Both the position numbers and the translations under genes were made by a program. From Methylomonas sp. EFPC3 (lineage in GTDB: Bacteria > Pseudomonadota > Gammaproteobacteria > Methylococcales > Methylomonadaceae), in contig NZ_CP116398.1 in the NCBI RefSeq assembly GCF_029643245.1, forward strand, positions 2,790,001-2,854,000: a DNA stretch of 64,000 nucleotides, in the 5' to 3' direction. The notes beneath the pieces are model-generated. The model saw nothing but the letters and a program-made list of their open reading frames with translations. It was not told where the DNA came from and searched no databases. Positions 17,582 to 26,734 of the stretch are shown here, one piece after another. Numbering within the stretch: position 1 is the first letter of the stretch; every line of letters begins with the position of its first letter.

Positions 17582-20500
17582 TTATTCCCCTGCGATGTCC
17601 GGTTGCCGAACCAGAATCGGCGCCACGGCCTGGGTCTGCCCGACGTAGCAGGCTGCCGAATCATCGCGCAGCGGCAGTTCGCGATCCTCCGGCTGCCAGG
17701 GCAGAAAACCTTCGCGGCGATCGAACACGAAAATCCGGCCATCGTCCGGGTCGAGCGCATTCAAATGCACCCAGCCGCCGCCAACCAGCTCCTGTAACAC
17801 CGGTTGCCGGGCATAAATCCGCGCCAAGGTCTCGGTGTTGGCTTCAACCACGATTTGCAGGCGCATCGCCTCGTGAATCTCCACCATCTGCAGCGGCAAA
17901 CCGGTGCGCAAATCGCTGAACGCGCCCTCCATGACCCCGAACAAACCGGTGACGTTATGCGGAATCTTGGTGCCGCAACCGAGGCGGTCGTTGTTGACGG
18001 TCGAGAAGTAATATTCCAGATTGATGCCGGCGCCGACCGGCCCGGCGGTCAGCAAAATATTTTCCAGAATCGTACCGTCGCCGTCCTGAGTGGGATCGTA
18101 GGAAATCAAAAACAGGCGGCGGTCGAAAAACACGCCCTGCGTCGCCGCACGCCGGCCGATAAAGGCGGCGGCGTTGGTGGCATGACCGAATTCCGGCCGC
18201 ACCTGGCTCAAGTCGGCGGCGCGGCGCTGGACGTGGCGGAACGCGGCCCCAGGCGAAACCGGATAACCCGACGAGGCGAAGCGCCGGCAGCGTTCGGCCG
18301 CGGCCCGCCGGTCGGCCTCGGCCAGATCGGCTTGCAAGCGGGTGAAATCGGCGACCAGCGCAGCCGGCACCAGATCCGCGTCGTACCAATCAATCGCGTC
18401 GCTGCAGGTATCGTGCTGGCCGCCGACGAACCAGGTATCGTCCGGAATCGCAATGCCCTGCCCGGCCAGCAAGGCGCGCACCTGCGGCCGATTGGCCATC
18501 GCCGCGAATACTCTGGCATTCGGGCCGCCGCGGCGGCCGCCGCAAGCGCCGCAATCGTGGGCGGCCTCGTGCGGATTGTTTTGGCTGGTGGAACCGTGGC
18601 CCAAAATGGCGACGATCCGGGCAAAGCCGTAGCTGAGTCCGGTGGTGCGCAAGAATTGGCCGACCCGTTGCGCCTGTTCCTGGTCGCTGAAACCGGGTTT
18701 CGCTGCGACCGGCGCTGCGGCATCGGCGGTAAACTGCAAGCGGGTCGGTGCCGCCGGCACCAGCCGCGCCTGCCAGGCCCGTTCCAGGCGATATTGCAGG
18801 TCCGGCCATAAGGTCTTGCCCAACAGCCCGGCCAACTTCAGCGGCGCAAACAGGTATAACAATGGATAAGCCCGCAACAGATGCCGGCGCAAGGTTTGAT
18901 GCAACCAGTCGCTGATGATTTGCGCCCGGTTCAAGCCGGCACGGTGGTCGGCCAGCAAATCCTCGCGGCTGGGTAGGCAAACTTCCGCTACCCGATGTGC
19001 CGGCGTCACCACCACCGGACACAACGGCGTCGGATGATGGTCGTCCAACCCCTGGTAGTCCATCGCCACGCCAAAAAATCCGGCAGCGCCCAGGGTTTCG
19101 ATGGCCGGGTTCCACTCTTCCAGATGGCGACGAAAACTTTCCTCGCGCTCGTCCATGCAGAAAAATACCTGCGCTTGCGGCCGCCGCTCCCGCCGCCACC
19201 AGCGGCCGCGGCCGTGATTGGCGTGCAAGGCTTGTAACAAATCCTGACGATAATGCCGCTCGTAAGCGTCCAGCCAGACCGAAGCCCGTTGTTGCTCGTC
19301 AAATTCGGCGACCGGCGTCAACCAGGCCAGCAGTTGGCTTTTTTCCAGAGCCGACACCGCATCGGGCCCCAACCCTAAATTCCGACAAAGCGAAAATAGT
19401 CGCCAGCCGTGGTCGTGAGCGGTGAGCCTGCCGTCGGCTGCCGCCAACGGGCTTTGCCGCCAACTCCGAATCCGTTGCGCCAGCGTTTGCCAGGCTTGCC
19501 GGGAGCTATCGGCCGCGGATACCAATTGCTGAGCGGCCTGAGCCAGGTACTCCGGCAACTCGCCGGCGAACAGCGCCCGACGGACGCCAAATTCGGCTGG
19601 ATGTTTTTCGAAATAGGCCTGCAGCCGGTCGAATTGAGCCGGACCATGCCACAGGCTACGGCACAACGGCTGAGCGTAAAGCCGATCCAATACCAGCCGG
19701 ATGGCCAGATAATCGGTAAGCCGCACCGGAACCGGCCGCCCTTCCCGATAATCCGGGTGCTGCTGCCGCCAGTTGATCAACCCGGACCAGCCCGGCAATT
19801 CCAGCGCCAGCCGCTGCAAATAGCCTGCCCAGCGCTCCGCCGGCAAGGCCATGGCCTGCAGTTGCTGGACGATGGCGTCCGTCGCATCTTCCGGCAAGCG
19901 TGCCGTAACGCTGCGCCAATCCGCCAGATCGTGAAACAAGGGCAGCGCATCGCAGTCCAGCGCCTGCCGCCAGGCCGCATACAATCCCAATTCCTGGCGT
20001 CCCGGCAAACGCCAGGCCGCCAAACCTTCGTCCAGCAACGATGCGCACAAGCGAATCAATTGCGGCCGCACCAGTTCCAAAATGTCCTTGCCCGCCAAAG
20101 CCAGCAATACACCGCGCCAAGTCAAAGTGACGCCGACCCGGTCGAACCAGAGCACCGGGTTATCGGCATCGTCCGCTTGCGGCAATTCATTGTCGAATGG
20201 CGCGGCAGGTAGATCCAGCAAATCCTCGGGATGCAATTCTGCCGCCGGCAATGCCAACTTCGCCGAAACCGCTTGCCACAGCTCGCGCAGCGGCCGGCCG
20301 CCGGCCGTCTCGACATCGAATTCGGCGGATTCGCCGAGCCGCCAGGCCAGTTGCTGCGGGCTAATGGCCTGTAAATCGTGCAGTAACACGGCCCGGTAAA
20401 GTTCGCGCCGGGAAATACCGGCGCTACCGGCCAGCGGTTCGGCCAATGCACTGCCGAACCGATGCTGCAATGCCGCATCGAGATCGCGGTCGGTGATGCG

Positions 20501-20767
20501 TTGTTGCCGGTAAAACTCGCGGAACTTCTCGGCCGGCAGATAGCAATCGATTCCGGTGAGCGCGGTGAACTCGGCCAACGCCTGCTCGAACGGCAAATGT
20601 TGAAAGCCGTGCAAGGTGTTGTGGTGGACGAAATCGTGGATCGGCGCCTGGCCCGGCAACACGTGGTCCAAATGTGCGATCGCGTGGCGGACAATGTCGC
20701 GTAGGTCCATGTCGCCGGTAACGGACGCTGCCATCAGATCGCTCCCCGGCCGGGCAAACCAAGACAT
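17582..20767 (-). CDS. dabA: DabA inorganic-carbon transport protein (DUF2309/UPF0753)
   Basis: A 1061-residue soluble protein of the DUF2309 family, the carbonic-anhydrase-like half of the DAB CO2/bicarbonate accumulation system. The zinc-site residues can be placed: Cys537 and Asp539 (VFFCMDEREESF), His724 (GHGSTSQNNP) and Cys739 (HDCGACGG). The spacings, 2 residues within the first pair and 15 between His and Cys, equal those I recall for the Halothiobacillus DabA (C351, D353, H524, C539). It is about 230 residues longer than that protein. It sits between a NuoM-like gene (10 bases upstream) and dabB (5 bases downstream). It is expected at the cytoplasmic face of the inner membrane, bound to DabB. 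Confidence 0.94.
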   Translation of the reverse strand: MSWFARPGSDLMAASVTGDMDLRDIVRHAIAHLDHVLPGQAPIHDFVHHNTLHGFQHLPFEQALAEFTALTGIDCYLPAEKFREFYRQQRITDRDLDAALQHRFGSALAEPLAGSAGISRRELYRAVLLHDLQAISPQQLAWRLGESAEFDVETAGGRPLRELWQAVSAKLALPAAELHPEDLLDLPAAPFDNELPQADDADNPVLWFDRVGVTLTWRGVLLALAGKDILELVRPQLIRLCASLLDEGLAAWRLPGRQELGLYAAWRQALDCDALPLFHDLADWRSVTARLPEDATDAIVQQLQAMALPAERWAGYLQRLALELPGWSGLINWRQQHPDYREGRPVPVRLTDYLAIRLVLDRLYAQPLCRSLWHGPAQFDRLQAYFEKHPAEFGVRRALFAGELPEYLAQAAQQLVSAADSSRQAWQTLAQRIRSWRQSPLAAADGRLTAHDHGWRLFSLCRNLGLGPDAVSALEKSQLLAWLTPVAEFDEQQRASVWLDAYERHYRQDLLQALHANHGRGRWWRRERRPQAQVFFCMDEREESFRRHLEEWNPAIETLGAAGFFGVAMDYQGLDDHHPTPLCPVVVTPAHRVAEVCLPSREDLLADHRAGLNRAQIISDWLHQTLRRHLLRAYPLLYLFAPLKLAGLLGKTLWPDLQYRLERAWQARLVPAAPTRLQFTADAAAPVAAKPGFSDQEQAQRVGQFLRTTGLSYGFARIVAILGHGSTSQNNPHEAAHDCGACGGRRGGPNARVFAAMANRPQVRALLAGQGIAIPDDTWFVGGQHDTCSDAIDWYDADLVPAALVADFTRLQADLAEADRRAAAERCRRFASSGYPVSPGAAFRHVQRRAADLSQVRPEFGHATNAAAFIGRRAATQGVFFDRRLFLISYDPTQDGDGTILENILLTAGPVGAGINLEYYFSTVNNDRLGCGTKIPHNVTGLFGVMEGAFSDLRTGLPLQMVEIHEAMRLQIVVEANTETLARIYARQPVLQELVGGGWVHLNALDPDDGRIFVFDRREGFLPWQPEDRELPLRDDSAACYVGQTQAVAPILVRQPDIAGE

Positions 20768-20777
20768 AGCGGCCGCA

Positions 20778-22250
20778 TCACAGCAACCTCTCGCCGATCA
20801 CGGCCAGCATCCGCCCGACCGACGCCGCCGACAATTCGATCAACGGCGCCGGCAACAAGCCGAACACGACGATGCAGCCGACCAATACCGCCGACGCCGC
20901 CAGCTCCGATGGCGTCAAATCGGCGATGTCGCGCATCTGCGGCTTGACCGGTCCGGTGAACAGCAGGCCGATGGTGCGCATGGCATAGGCCGCGCTGATC
21001 AATAGGCTCAGACTGAAAAACGCCATCCAGCCCCCCCATTGCTGAAAGCCGCCGATCAGCATGTGCAATTCGGCGACAAAGCCGATCGAGCCCGGCAGGC
21101 CCATCGCCGCCAGCAGCGCCAGCGTTGCCAGCCCGGCAAAGCGCGGCATGACCTGCACCAGCGAACTGTAATCCTGGATATTGCGGGTGTGGGTGCGTTC
21201 GTACAGCAAACCGACCAGTAAGAACAGGGCGCCGGCGATCAGGCCGTGCGCAGTCATTTGCAGAATCGCGCCGATGAAGCCGGTCTGGTTCAATGTGGCG
21301 ATGCCGAGCAACACCACGCCCATGTGGCTCAGCGAGGAATAGGCCACCATGGCTTTCATGTCCGGCTGGCGCCAAGCCAGCAGGCCACCGTAAACCATAC
21401 CGAACATGGCCAGAAACATCAGCAAGGGTTGAATCAGTTGCGCGGCGACCGGCAACATCACCACCGAGCGCAGCAGACCGTAGGCGCCCATCTTTAATAA
21501 AATCCCGGACAACAAAATACTGACCGCGCTCGGCGCTTCGACGTGCGCCAGCGGCAACCAGCCGTGCAACGGAAAAATCGGCATTTTCACGCCGAAGCCG
21601 ATCAGAAAGCCCAACAACACCAGCACCTGTTCGACGGCCGGCATGTTCTGCGCCGCCTGGCCCATCGATGCCATCAACGAGCCCTGGTTCTGCAAATCGT
21701 ACTGGCTAATCGCCAACAGACTCAGCAGCATGAACACCGAGCCGCCCATTGTGTACAGCACGAAGTTCAAACTGGCGGCGTGACGGCGTTTGCCGCCCCA
21801 GCGGTCGATCAGAAAAAACAGCGGGATTAAGGTCACTTCCCAGAAGATATAGAACAAGGCCCAGTCCTGGGCCATGAACACGCCGAGCATACCGAACTCC
21901 AGCAGCAGGATGCAGATGTGGTAACCCTTGACGCCGTCGGCCAGATTGAACGACCCGATCAAAGAGATCGAGGTCAACAAGGCCGCCAGGATCAGCATCG
22001 GCAGCGACAGGCCGTCGATGCCTAGCGCGTAGGCGCTACCGAGTTTGGGATTCAGCGGGTAGAATTCGGTCAGTTGCAAAGCCGGATCGGCGGCGTCGTA
22101 GTGCGCCAATAGCATGCAGGCCAGCATTAGAGCCACGCCGGCAAACAGATTCGCCGTCAGGCGGACTGCTTGGGTTTGATGGGCGGGGATTAGCACCAGC
22201 AATAGCGCCCCGGCAGCGGGGGTCCAAAGCAGCGTGCTGAGTATGACCAT
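20778..22250 (-). CDS. NuoM-like proton-translocating subunit of the DAB cluster (first NuoM-like)
   Basis: A 490-residue polytopic membrane protein, close to NuoM of complex I. The channel residues are present: Glu (FYIFWEVTLIPLFFLI), Lys (FGVKMPIFPLHGWLP) and Lys (ILLKMGAYGLLR). It is the first gene of the five-gene DAB operon. The ATG at 22250 has no strong ribosome-binding site. The 200 bases upstream, shared with the divergent aldolase gene, show no convincing promoter for this strand. Together with DabB and two other NuoM-like proteins it would make an unusually large ion-translocating module. Confidence 0.9.
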   Translation of the reverse strand: MVILSTLLWTPAAGALLLVLIPAHQTQAVRLTANLFAGVALMLACMLLAHYDAADPALQLTEFYPLNPKLGSAYALGIDGLSLPMLILAALLTSISLIGSFNLADGVKGYHICILLLEFGMLGVFMAQDWALFYIFWEVTLIPLFFLIDRWGGKRRHAASLNFVLYTMGGSVFMLLSLLAISQYDLQNQGSLMASMGQAAQNMPAVEQVLVLLGFLIGFGVKMPIFPLHGWLPLAHVEAPSAVSILLSGILLKMGAYGLLRSVVMLPVAAQLIQPLLMFLAMFGMVYGGLLAWRQPDMKAMVAYSSLSHMGVVLLGIATLNQTGFIGAILQMTAHGLIAGALFLLVGLLYERTHTRNIQDYSSLVQVMPRFAGLATLALLAAMGLPGSIGFVAELHMLIGGFQQWGGWMAFFSLSLLISAAYAMRTIGLLFTGPVKPQMRDIADLTPSELAASAVLVGCIVVFGLLPAPLIELSAASVGRMLAVIGERLL

Positions 22251-22451
22251 TGTTTATGGGATTTAGAGTCGAAAACGCAAGGCATTCTACCGGCAATTGG
22301 TTGAAAAAAGCCATTTTTAAAAGCGAATTGGTTTAAATGAACCAGAAAAAACCAGCCAGCGGGTAGCATCTGCTCCGTGCTGCCGATACTGCGGCCTAAA
22401 TCGACTTAAACCGGAAACCTTTTTCTCGCAATTCAAACCCGGCGACACACT

Positions 22452-23501
22452 ATGAACTTCGCTTCCGACAACTGGGCCGGCGCTCACCCTGCCATCGCCC
22501 AACATTTACTGGCCGCCGGCGCCGGATTCGCCGCACCTTACGGCGCCAGCGAGCTGGACCGCAGCATCGAACGCCGTTTCTGCGAACTGTTCGAACGTGA
22601 GGTCGCAGTCTTTTTCGTCGGCACCGGCACCGCCGCCAATGCGTTGGCCCTGGCCGCAATCAATCGTCCCGGCGGCGTCTCGTTTTGCCACCGTGAAGCG
22701 CACATGCTGGAAGACGAATGCGGCGCCCCGGAGTTTTTCACCCACGGCGCCCGGCTGGCGCCGGTCGACGGCGATTTGGGCAAGATAGACCCGGCCAAGC
22801 TGGCCGGCGAAATCGGCCGCTTTCCGCCCGGCTTCATCCACGCCGGTCAGCCGATGGCGGTCTCTATCACCCAGGCCACCGAAATCGGCACGTTGTATCG
22901 ACCGGACGAAATCGCCGCCATCGCGGAGATCGCCCGCAAGCACCGATTGCCCTTACACATGGACGGCGCCCGCTTCGCCAACGCGCTGGCCGCGCTGCAA
23001 TTGACACCGGCGCAAATGACCTGGCAACTCGGCGTGGATATCGTCTCGTTCGGCGCCACCAAAAACGGCTGCTGGTGTGCCGAGGCTTTGGTGTTCATGG
23101 ACCCGGACACGGCCAAAGATTTGCCGTTCATCCGCAAACGCGCCGCGCAACTGTTCTCCAAAAGCCGCTTCATTGCCGCCCAATTCCAAGCGTATCTACA
23201 AGACGGCCTGTGGCTGGAACTGGCCGGCCACGCCAACGCGATGGCAGCCCGACTGCAGCAAGGCATTGTCGCCGCCCGCCGCGCCCGGCTGGCCTGGCCG
23301 GCGGAGGCTAATGAAGTGTTTGCGGTACTGGAGCGGAGCGATGCCGACCGGCTGCACGCCGCCGGCGCGGTGTTCTACCCTTGGAATCCGCCGCACGCCA
23401 ATCCCGGCCTGCTAAATAGAAACGAGGTGTTGCTGCGTCTGGTTGCCAGCTTTGCCACGACCGCCGACGAAGTCGACCGGTTTGTCGAGTTGTTGCAATG
23501 A
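22452..23501 (+). CDS. ltaE: Low-specificity L-threonine aldolase
   Basis: A PLP-dependent aldolase of 349 residues that cleaves L-threonine or allo-threonine to glycine and acetaldehyde. The start MNFASDNWAGAHPAIAQHLL matches the family's F-x-S-D-N motif. The PLP Lys is K204 in SFGATKNGCW, and the upstream His-Met-Asp-Gly (LPLHMDGARFANA) binds the cofactor. Length is normal. It is a single gene, divergent from the DAB operon. Confidence 0.92.
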   Translation: MNFASDNWAGAHPAIAQHLLAAGAGFAAPYGASELDRSIERRFCELFEREVAVFFVGTGTAANALALAAINRPGGVSFCHREAHMLEDECGAPEFFTHGARLAPVDGDLGKIDPAKLAGEIGRFPPGFIHAGQPMAVSITQATEIGTLYRPDEIAAIAEIARKHRLPLHMDGARFANALAALQLTPAQMTWQLGVDIVSFGATKNGCWCAEALVFMDPDTAKDLPFIRKRAAQLFSKSRFIAAQFQAYLQDGLWLELAGHANAMAARLQQGIVAARRARLAWPAEANEVFAVLERSDADRLHAAGAVFYPWNPPHANPGLLNRNEVLLRLVASFATTADEVDRFVELLQ

Positions 23502-23607
23502 TCCGCCGCGTGCTCCAACGCAATCGGCAAATTGATATTGATTCGATATAAAATAGATCAACCGGATATGCCGGCAACTACCGACTTTTTGCAGCAGGAG
23601 AACCACC

Positions 23608-23868
23608 ATGCAGATCCATGTTTACGACACTTACGTCACCGCCGGCGACGGCCGCTTGATGCACTTCGACGTATTCACCGCGGCACGCGACGACCAGCAA
23701 GCCATCGCCTATGCCAAACAATGGCTGGCGTCGATCGGCGAAGCGGACGCGGCGGTTAGCAGCAAGGAGTGCCGTTTCTGCCACAGCCAGAAAGCTCCGG
23801 CCGACGTGATCGACAGCATAAAACGCGACGGCTTTTATATCTACAAAATGGAAGGCTGCCCGGCTTAG
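23608..23868 (+). CDS. DUF2024 family protein
   Basis: An 86-residue protein matching DUF2024 (function unknown). Conserved pieces are MQIHVYDTYVTAGDGRLMHF at the start, then QAIAYAKQWLASIGE, a Cys pair in KECRFCHSQKAP and the ending FYIYKMEGCP. The three Cys residues could bind a metal or form disulfides. AGGAG lies 6-10 bases before the ATG. It stands alone between the aldolase and the cassette region. Confidence 0.88.
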   Translation: MQIHVYDTYVTAGDGRLMHFDVFTAARDDQQAIAYAKQWLASIGEADAAVSSKECRFCHSQKAPADVIDSIKRDGFYIYKMEGCPA

Positions 23869-24216
23869 CCGGAAGGTACTTTAGGGGGGTTGAAGCGCAG
23901 AGGAATCCGCGCGGCTTGAGCGTTTTGCCAGGGAGATGTCCGATGATTTCCTGGTTCCCACGCTTTGCGCTGATCGTTATCCACAACGGCCATCATGCCC
24001 GCAGGACGCGGGCATCCAGGGCCATGGACGGCAGCTTCAAGCCATCCTTTTGGCTTCGCGGCCCGAGGCTCCAGCCCGCGTAGTGCGCAATAGGCGATAG
24101 CCGCATTGCGCCGTATGTTGACCTCCGTCATTCGGCGCAATGCCCGTTGGTTATTGCGCCTTACGGCCTTGTAACTCAATGACTTTTTGATCTTTGCTCA
24201 CGATCATTCCAAAGAC
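23869..24216. other. Non-coding stretch rich in palindromic repeats
   Basis: No gene is recognised. It contains a hairpin of TGCCCGC (23996-24002) and GCGGGCA (24008-24014), and the full first copy of a dispersed palindromic element (about 24065-24170). It forms the border between the chromosomal backbone and the cassette region. About 46 bases lie between the repeat and the end of the last attC. Confidence 0.6.
24086..24170. repeat. 85-bp direct repeat, copy 1 (palindromic dispersed element)
   Basis: These 85 bases are identical to 28224-28308. The unit is itself a large imperfect palindrome: CGCAATA and GCATTGCGCC at one end face GGCGCAATGC and TATTGCG at the other. Similarity extends to the left over GAGG..AGCCCGCGTAG (24065-24083), which recurs at 26800-26817 on the other side of the insertion sequence. 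It has the look of a REP/MITE-type dispersed element. Confidence 0.9.
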
Positions 24217-24283
24217 TTATAACGTCTGAATTCACCGGCCTGCGCGGCTTTTCGCGCTGGTCCGGTGGAATGACGGGTTGGGC
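24217..24283 (-). other. attC: Integron attC site downstream of the AIPR gene
   Basis: On the minus strand the R'' core GCCCAAC (24283-24277) complements the start of the AIPR cassette, GTTGGGCAG. The R' core is GTTATAA (24223-24217). Between them the arms ATTCCACCGG and CCGGTGAAT pair, leaving one extrahelical C, and GTC pairs with GAC further out. A folded single-stranded hairpin with an unpaired base and complementary cores is the hallmark of attC sites. Size is 67 bases, within the usual range. Confidence 0.8.
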
Positions 24284-24318
24284 AGCGGTGTGTAAGAGTG
24301 GTTAGAACGTCCAACCCA

Positions 24319-26316
24319 TTAACCTTCCAGCTTTGGACTACGAGTTTCGTCACGCATTAATTCATTTCCCAACTGATCAAAGACGACTCCATCCCGCTGC
24401 TGCATCCAAACACCTCGGGCGATCAGTGTCTGAATCGCTTTGCTTACTCGGAATGGTTTGACTTTAATCTGTTGTGCAACAGTTATGTGGACGCCGGGCT
24501 TCCAGGGTTGCGGGGGTAGCGCGTCGTTTACCGCCTTCAAAAACTCTTCCGGTTCGGTAGATTTCGGGGCTTGCACTTGGTAAGTAGCGATTGAAGGAAT
24601 ATCTCGCCGTCCATCCGTCGGTTGTCCGCTGAGTGCCCACAATGAGGTTACAGCTTCAGTAATTCGAGTTAGCCGGCCCTCGTTGAGTTTATTGGACCCA
24701 AGTCCACCTAGTGCGTCGACCATGGCGGTCCAACACTCGGACATATACGTCTCAGTCAATAAAGAAACGTCGAGTGAAGCCAACTGTCGGAGAGAATAGG
24801 AGAAAGTCCCTAGTGTTCGCACAGCCGCGAGATAAGCAAGAAGTCCTCGCCAAGCAGATAGGTATTGGCCGCGGCCGCCATGTCTCGCTTGTTGAGAGCG
24901 AAGTATGGCGATCTCCGCACCCCGAATGAGGGCTGCAACGACAGGCCACGCATCGATTGGGAAGGTTTCTGAATAGACCGCTTGATATGCTTCAGTTGTG
25001 CGGAGGTGCTTTTGTTTTAGCTTCGATGATTTGACCGGGTTCTTGAGCAAAAGAGCAACTGAGCCCGTCGCCATGACGAGAGGAGAAATTATTCTAGCTT
25101 CTGGCCGCCCCTCGTTTTTGAAGTAGTTGGTTCGTCGCTCGTAGTACCAATCATGTCGAATGAGAATTTCTTCAATATTGCGCTGAATTCGATCTGTCGC
25201 ATGAAGCGCAGCAGGTTCCACCAAACTCTGGTTGTTTGTAGCCCGAATCACTTGATCACGCACGCTCTCCTCTTGAGACACAATGACCTTGACAAGAAGC
25301 GAGCGTCGATCCTCTTGCTGTGATGGGCTCGTCGCGTAGTGCCTGTAAATGGACTCTGTGGTTTGAAGTCCATTGACGATTTGAATATCTTTTAGCTTGA
25401 GTGTCTTTCCAACAAGCGACGCGCTGGTCGCGAGAATCGTGACTCCGTTATTGAGCCACCAAAAGTTCGGTGCAAGCGGATTCGCTAAGGTTTGGGCGAT
25501 ATCGACATTGACCAGATTTCCGCCCAAAAAGGCTCGGACATTTGAATCGAACAGGTAACGTCGTAACTGTCCTTTGTCATCACTCACGAATACCCCGTAG
25601 TCTTTGAGCCGTGCAAGTACAACGTAACCCTCTTGATCAGCCGTAAGACACTCTTGAACAGGAAGGTCAAGCGCAAAGCTCTTGACCTCGCGATGTAGTT
25701 CAACAAGTTCAGATGCACCCAAAGCTGTAAAGGTGGCAGTAGATGCGCTGAAGTAGGAGCTCAGTAGTGTTGTTAGCTGCTTTGCGCGTGCCGAAACGCT
25801 GTCTCCGAGAAGTCTTGTGTCCCCGCGTGAAGCGTAAATAACTTTGAATGAGAGCGTTGGCCGATAAAGAGAAAGCTGTCGGAATGCAGCGATGAACACT
25901 TCACGACATTTTCGAATTTCTGCCGAATAGCTGCCCGTCAGATTTGCTGTGTTTCGAGATAAATCAAAGAGCTCTTGAACCGAAGCAAGCATGGCGTCAA
26001 GGGGTACCTGTTGGAAGGTGTCGTGATGCTTGCAGGTTACAAGAAAGACTTGAATCTCCGCTGCGGAGCGAGGCCAAGAAAAATCCTTAGGGTCTGTTAG
26101 TAGGCGTCCATTGACTAGAACGTAAAAGCCGTCAATGCCTCCATCAAGCGAGCCGTCGGTCCATCCGAAGTCTAATTCTTCGTTTGATAAGTCAAAGTTC
26201 TTAAGAATCTGCTCAAGGACAAATCTCTCGAATAGCTCTCCAACATCTGTATCTGGCTTCGCAGCCAGTTGCTGTTGTAATAGCGAGTCGAGGAGCACTG
26301 CGTCATTCTTTGCCAC
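24319..26316 (-). CDS. AIPR family abortive-infection phage-resistance protein in an integron cassette
   Basis: A 665-residue protein of the AIPR family (abortive phage resistance). The family core covers about residues 257-322: FDSNVRAFLGGNLVNVDI, then NFWWLNNGVTIL and IQIVNGLQTTESIY. The N-terminus (about 30-110) resembles a PD-(D/E)xK nuclease fold, with Asp62 in LDGGIDGFYV and Lys96 in FLVTCKHHD; the residue two before the Lys is Thr where Glu or Gln is usual. The GTG at 26316 is chosen because AAAGG lies about 8 bases upstream; a TTG further up falls inside the attC site. Base composition is visibly lower in GC than the neighbouring backbone, and attC sites lie on both sides, so transfer as a gene cassette is likely. 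Confidence 0.85.
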   Translation of the reverse strand: MAKNDAVLLDSLLQQQLAAKPDTDVGELFERFVLEQILKNFDLSNEELDFGWTDGSLDGGIDGFYVLVNGRLLTDPKDFSWPRSAAEIQVFLVTCKHHDTFQQVPLDAMLASVQELFDLSRNTANLTGSYSAEIRKCREVFIAAFRQLSLYRPTLSFKVIYASRGDTRLLGDSVSARAKQLTTLLSSYFSASTATFTALGASELVELHREVKSFALDLPVQECLTADQEGYVVLARLKDYGVFVSDDKGQLRRYLFDSNVRAFLGGNLVNVDIAQTLANPLAPNFWWLNNGVTILATSASLVGKTLKLKDIQIVNGLQTTESIYRHYATSPSQQEDRRSLLVKVIVSQEESVRDQVIRATNNQSLVEPAALHATDRIQRNIEEILIRHDWYYERRTNYFKNEGRPEARIISPLVMATGSVALLLKNPVKSSKLKQKHLRTTEAYQAVYSETFPIDAWPVVAALIRGAEIAILRSQQARHGGRGQYLSAWRGLLAYLAAVRTLGTFSYSLRQLASLDVSLLTETYMSECWTAMVDALGGLGSNKLNEGRLTRITEAVTSLWALSGQPTDGRRDIPSIATYQVQAPKSTEPEEFLKAVNDALPPQPWKPGVHITVAQQIKVKPFRVSKAIQTLIARGVWMQQRDGVVFDQLGNELMRDETRSPKLEG

Positions 26317-26379
26317 GCTACAGCCCTTTCGGTTGTTGAATTGGAGGATTTGCGGTCCAACTGTTAGTTGAATTCGACT

Positions 26380-26445
26380 GCCCAACGCCCAGCTCAGCCG
26401 AGGAGGCGCGACAGCGCCGACGTCGGCTGGAGCGCCGTGTTATGT
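26380..26445 (-). other. attC: Integron attC site downstream of the 93-aa gene
   Basis: On the minus strand the site runs from R'' ACATAAC (26445-26439) to R' GTTGGGC (26386-26380), which fits GTTRRRY. The arms GCTCCAGCCGA and TCGGCTGAGC pair over 10 bp with one extrahelical C, and GGCGC-TGTC-GCGCC forms the apical stem. The R'' flank GCAACATAAC is the exact complement of the cassette's own start GTTATGTTGC at 26741-26732, as expected for a cassette that was once circular. The stop codon of the 93-aa gene lies inside R''. Confidence 0.88.
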
Positions 26446-26721
26446 TGCCGAACGGATAGATTCATATCTAATGGCATTATTGTGATTCATTAATTTTGCT
26501 GCATTTATGAGATGAGTCCAAAACTCCTTGCCGGGGCTCGGATTATAATCAATCACCCCATCAAGTTCCTCCATTGCAAGGAGCAGTTCATTGGCTTCAA
26601 TATAGGACAAGAAATCATTTTCTCTGTATCCATTATCGGATTCGATGACATTCTCAGGGAGCAACTGATATGCAGCCATCAATTCTTGCTCAATGCTTTT
26701 CCATTTTTCCTGCAAACCCAT
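26440..26721 (-). CDS. 93-aa cassette protein of unknown function
   Basis: A small acidic protein without membrane segment or signal peptide, not recognised. It starts MGLQEKWKSIEQELMAAYQL and contains a helix-rich middle (NDFLSYIEANELLLAMEELD) and an ending FWTHLINAAKLMNHNNAIRY. The general style, short, acidic and helical, recalls immunity or antitoxin-like proteins found in cassettes, but this is an impression only. AAGGTGAG sits just before the ATG. The gene fills a cassette bounded by GTT junctions at 26741 and 26386, and it is AT-rich compared with the backbone, which supports a foreign origin. Confidence 0.75.
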   Translation of the reverse strand: MGLQEKWKSIEQELMAAYQLLPENVIESDNGYRENDFLSYIEANELLLAMEELDGVIDYNPSPGKEFWTHLINAAKLMNHNNAIRYESIRSAT

Positions 26722-26734
26722 TGCTCACCTTGCA

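Noticed and set aside
12918-22250. Respiratory complex I (nuo) operon
   Set aside because: No NuoA-K or redox subunits are present, and the NuoL/M-like genes surround dabA, so this is a DAB-type carbon-uptake cluster.
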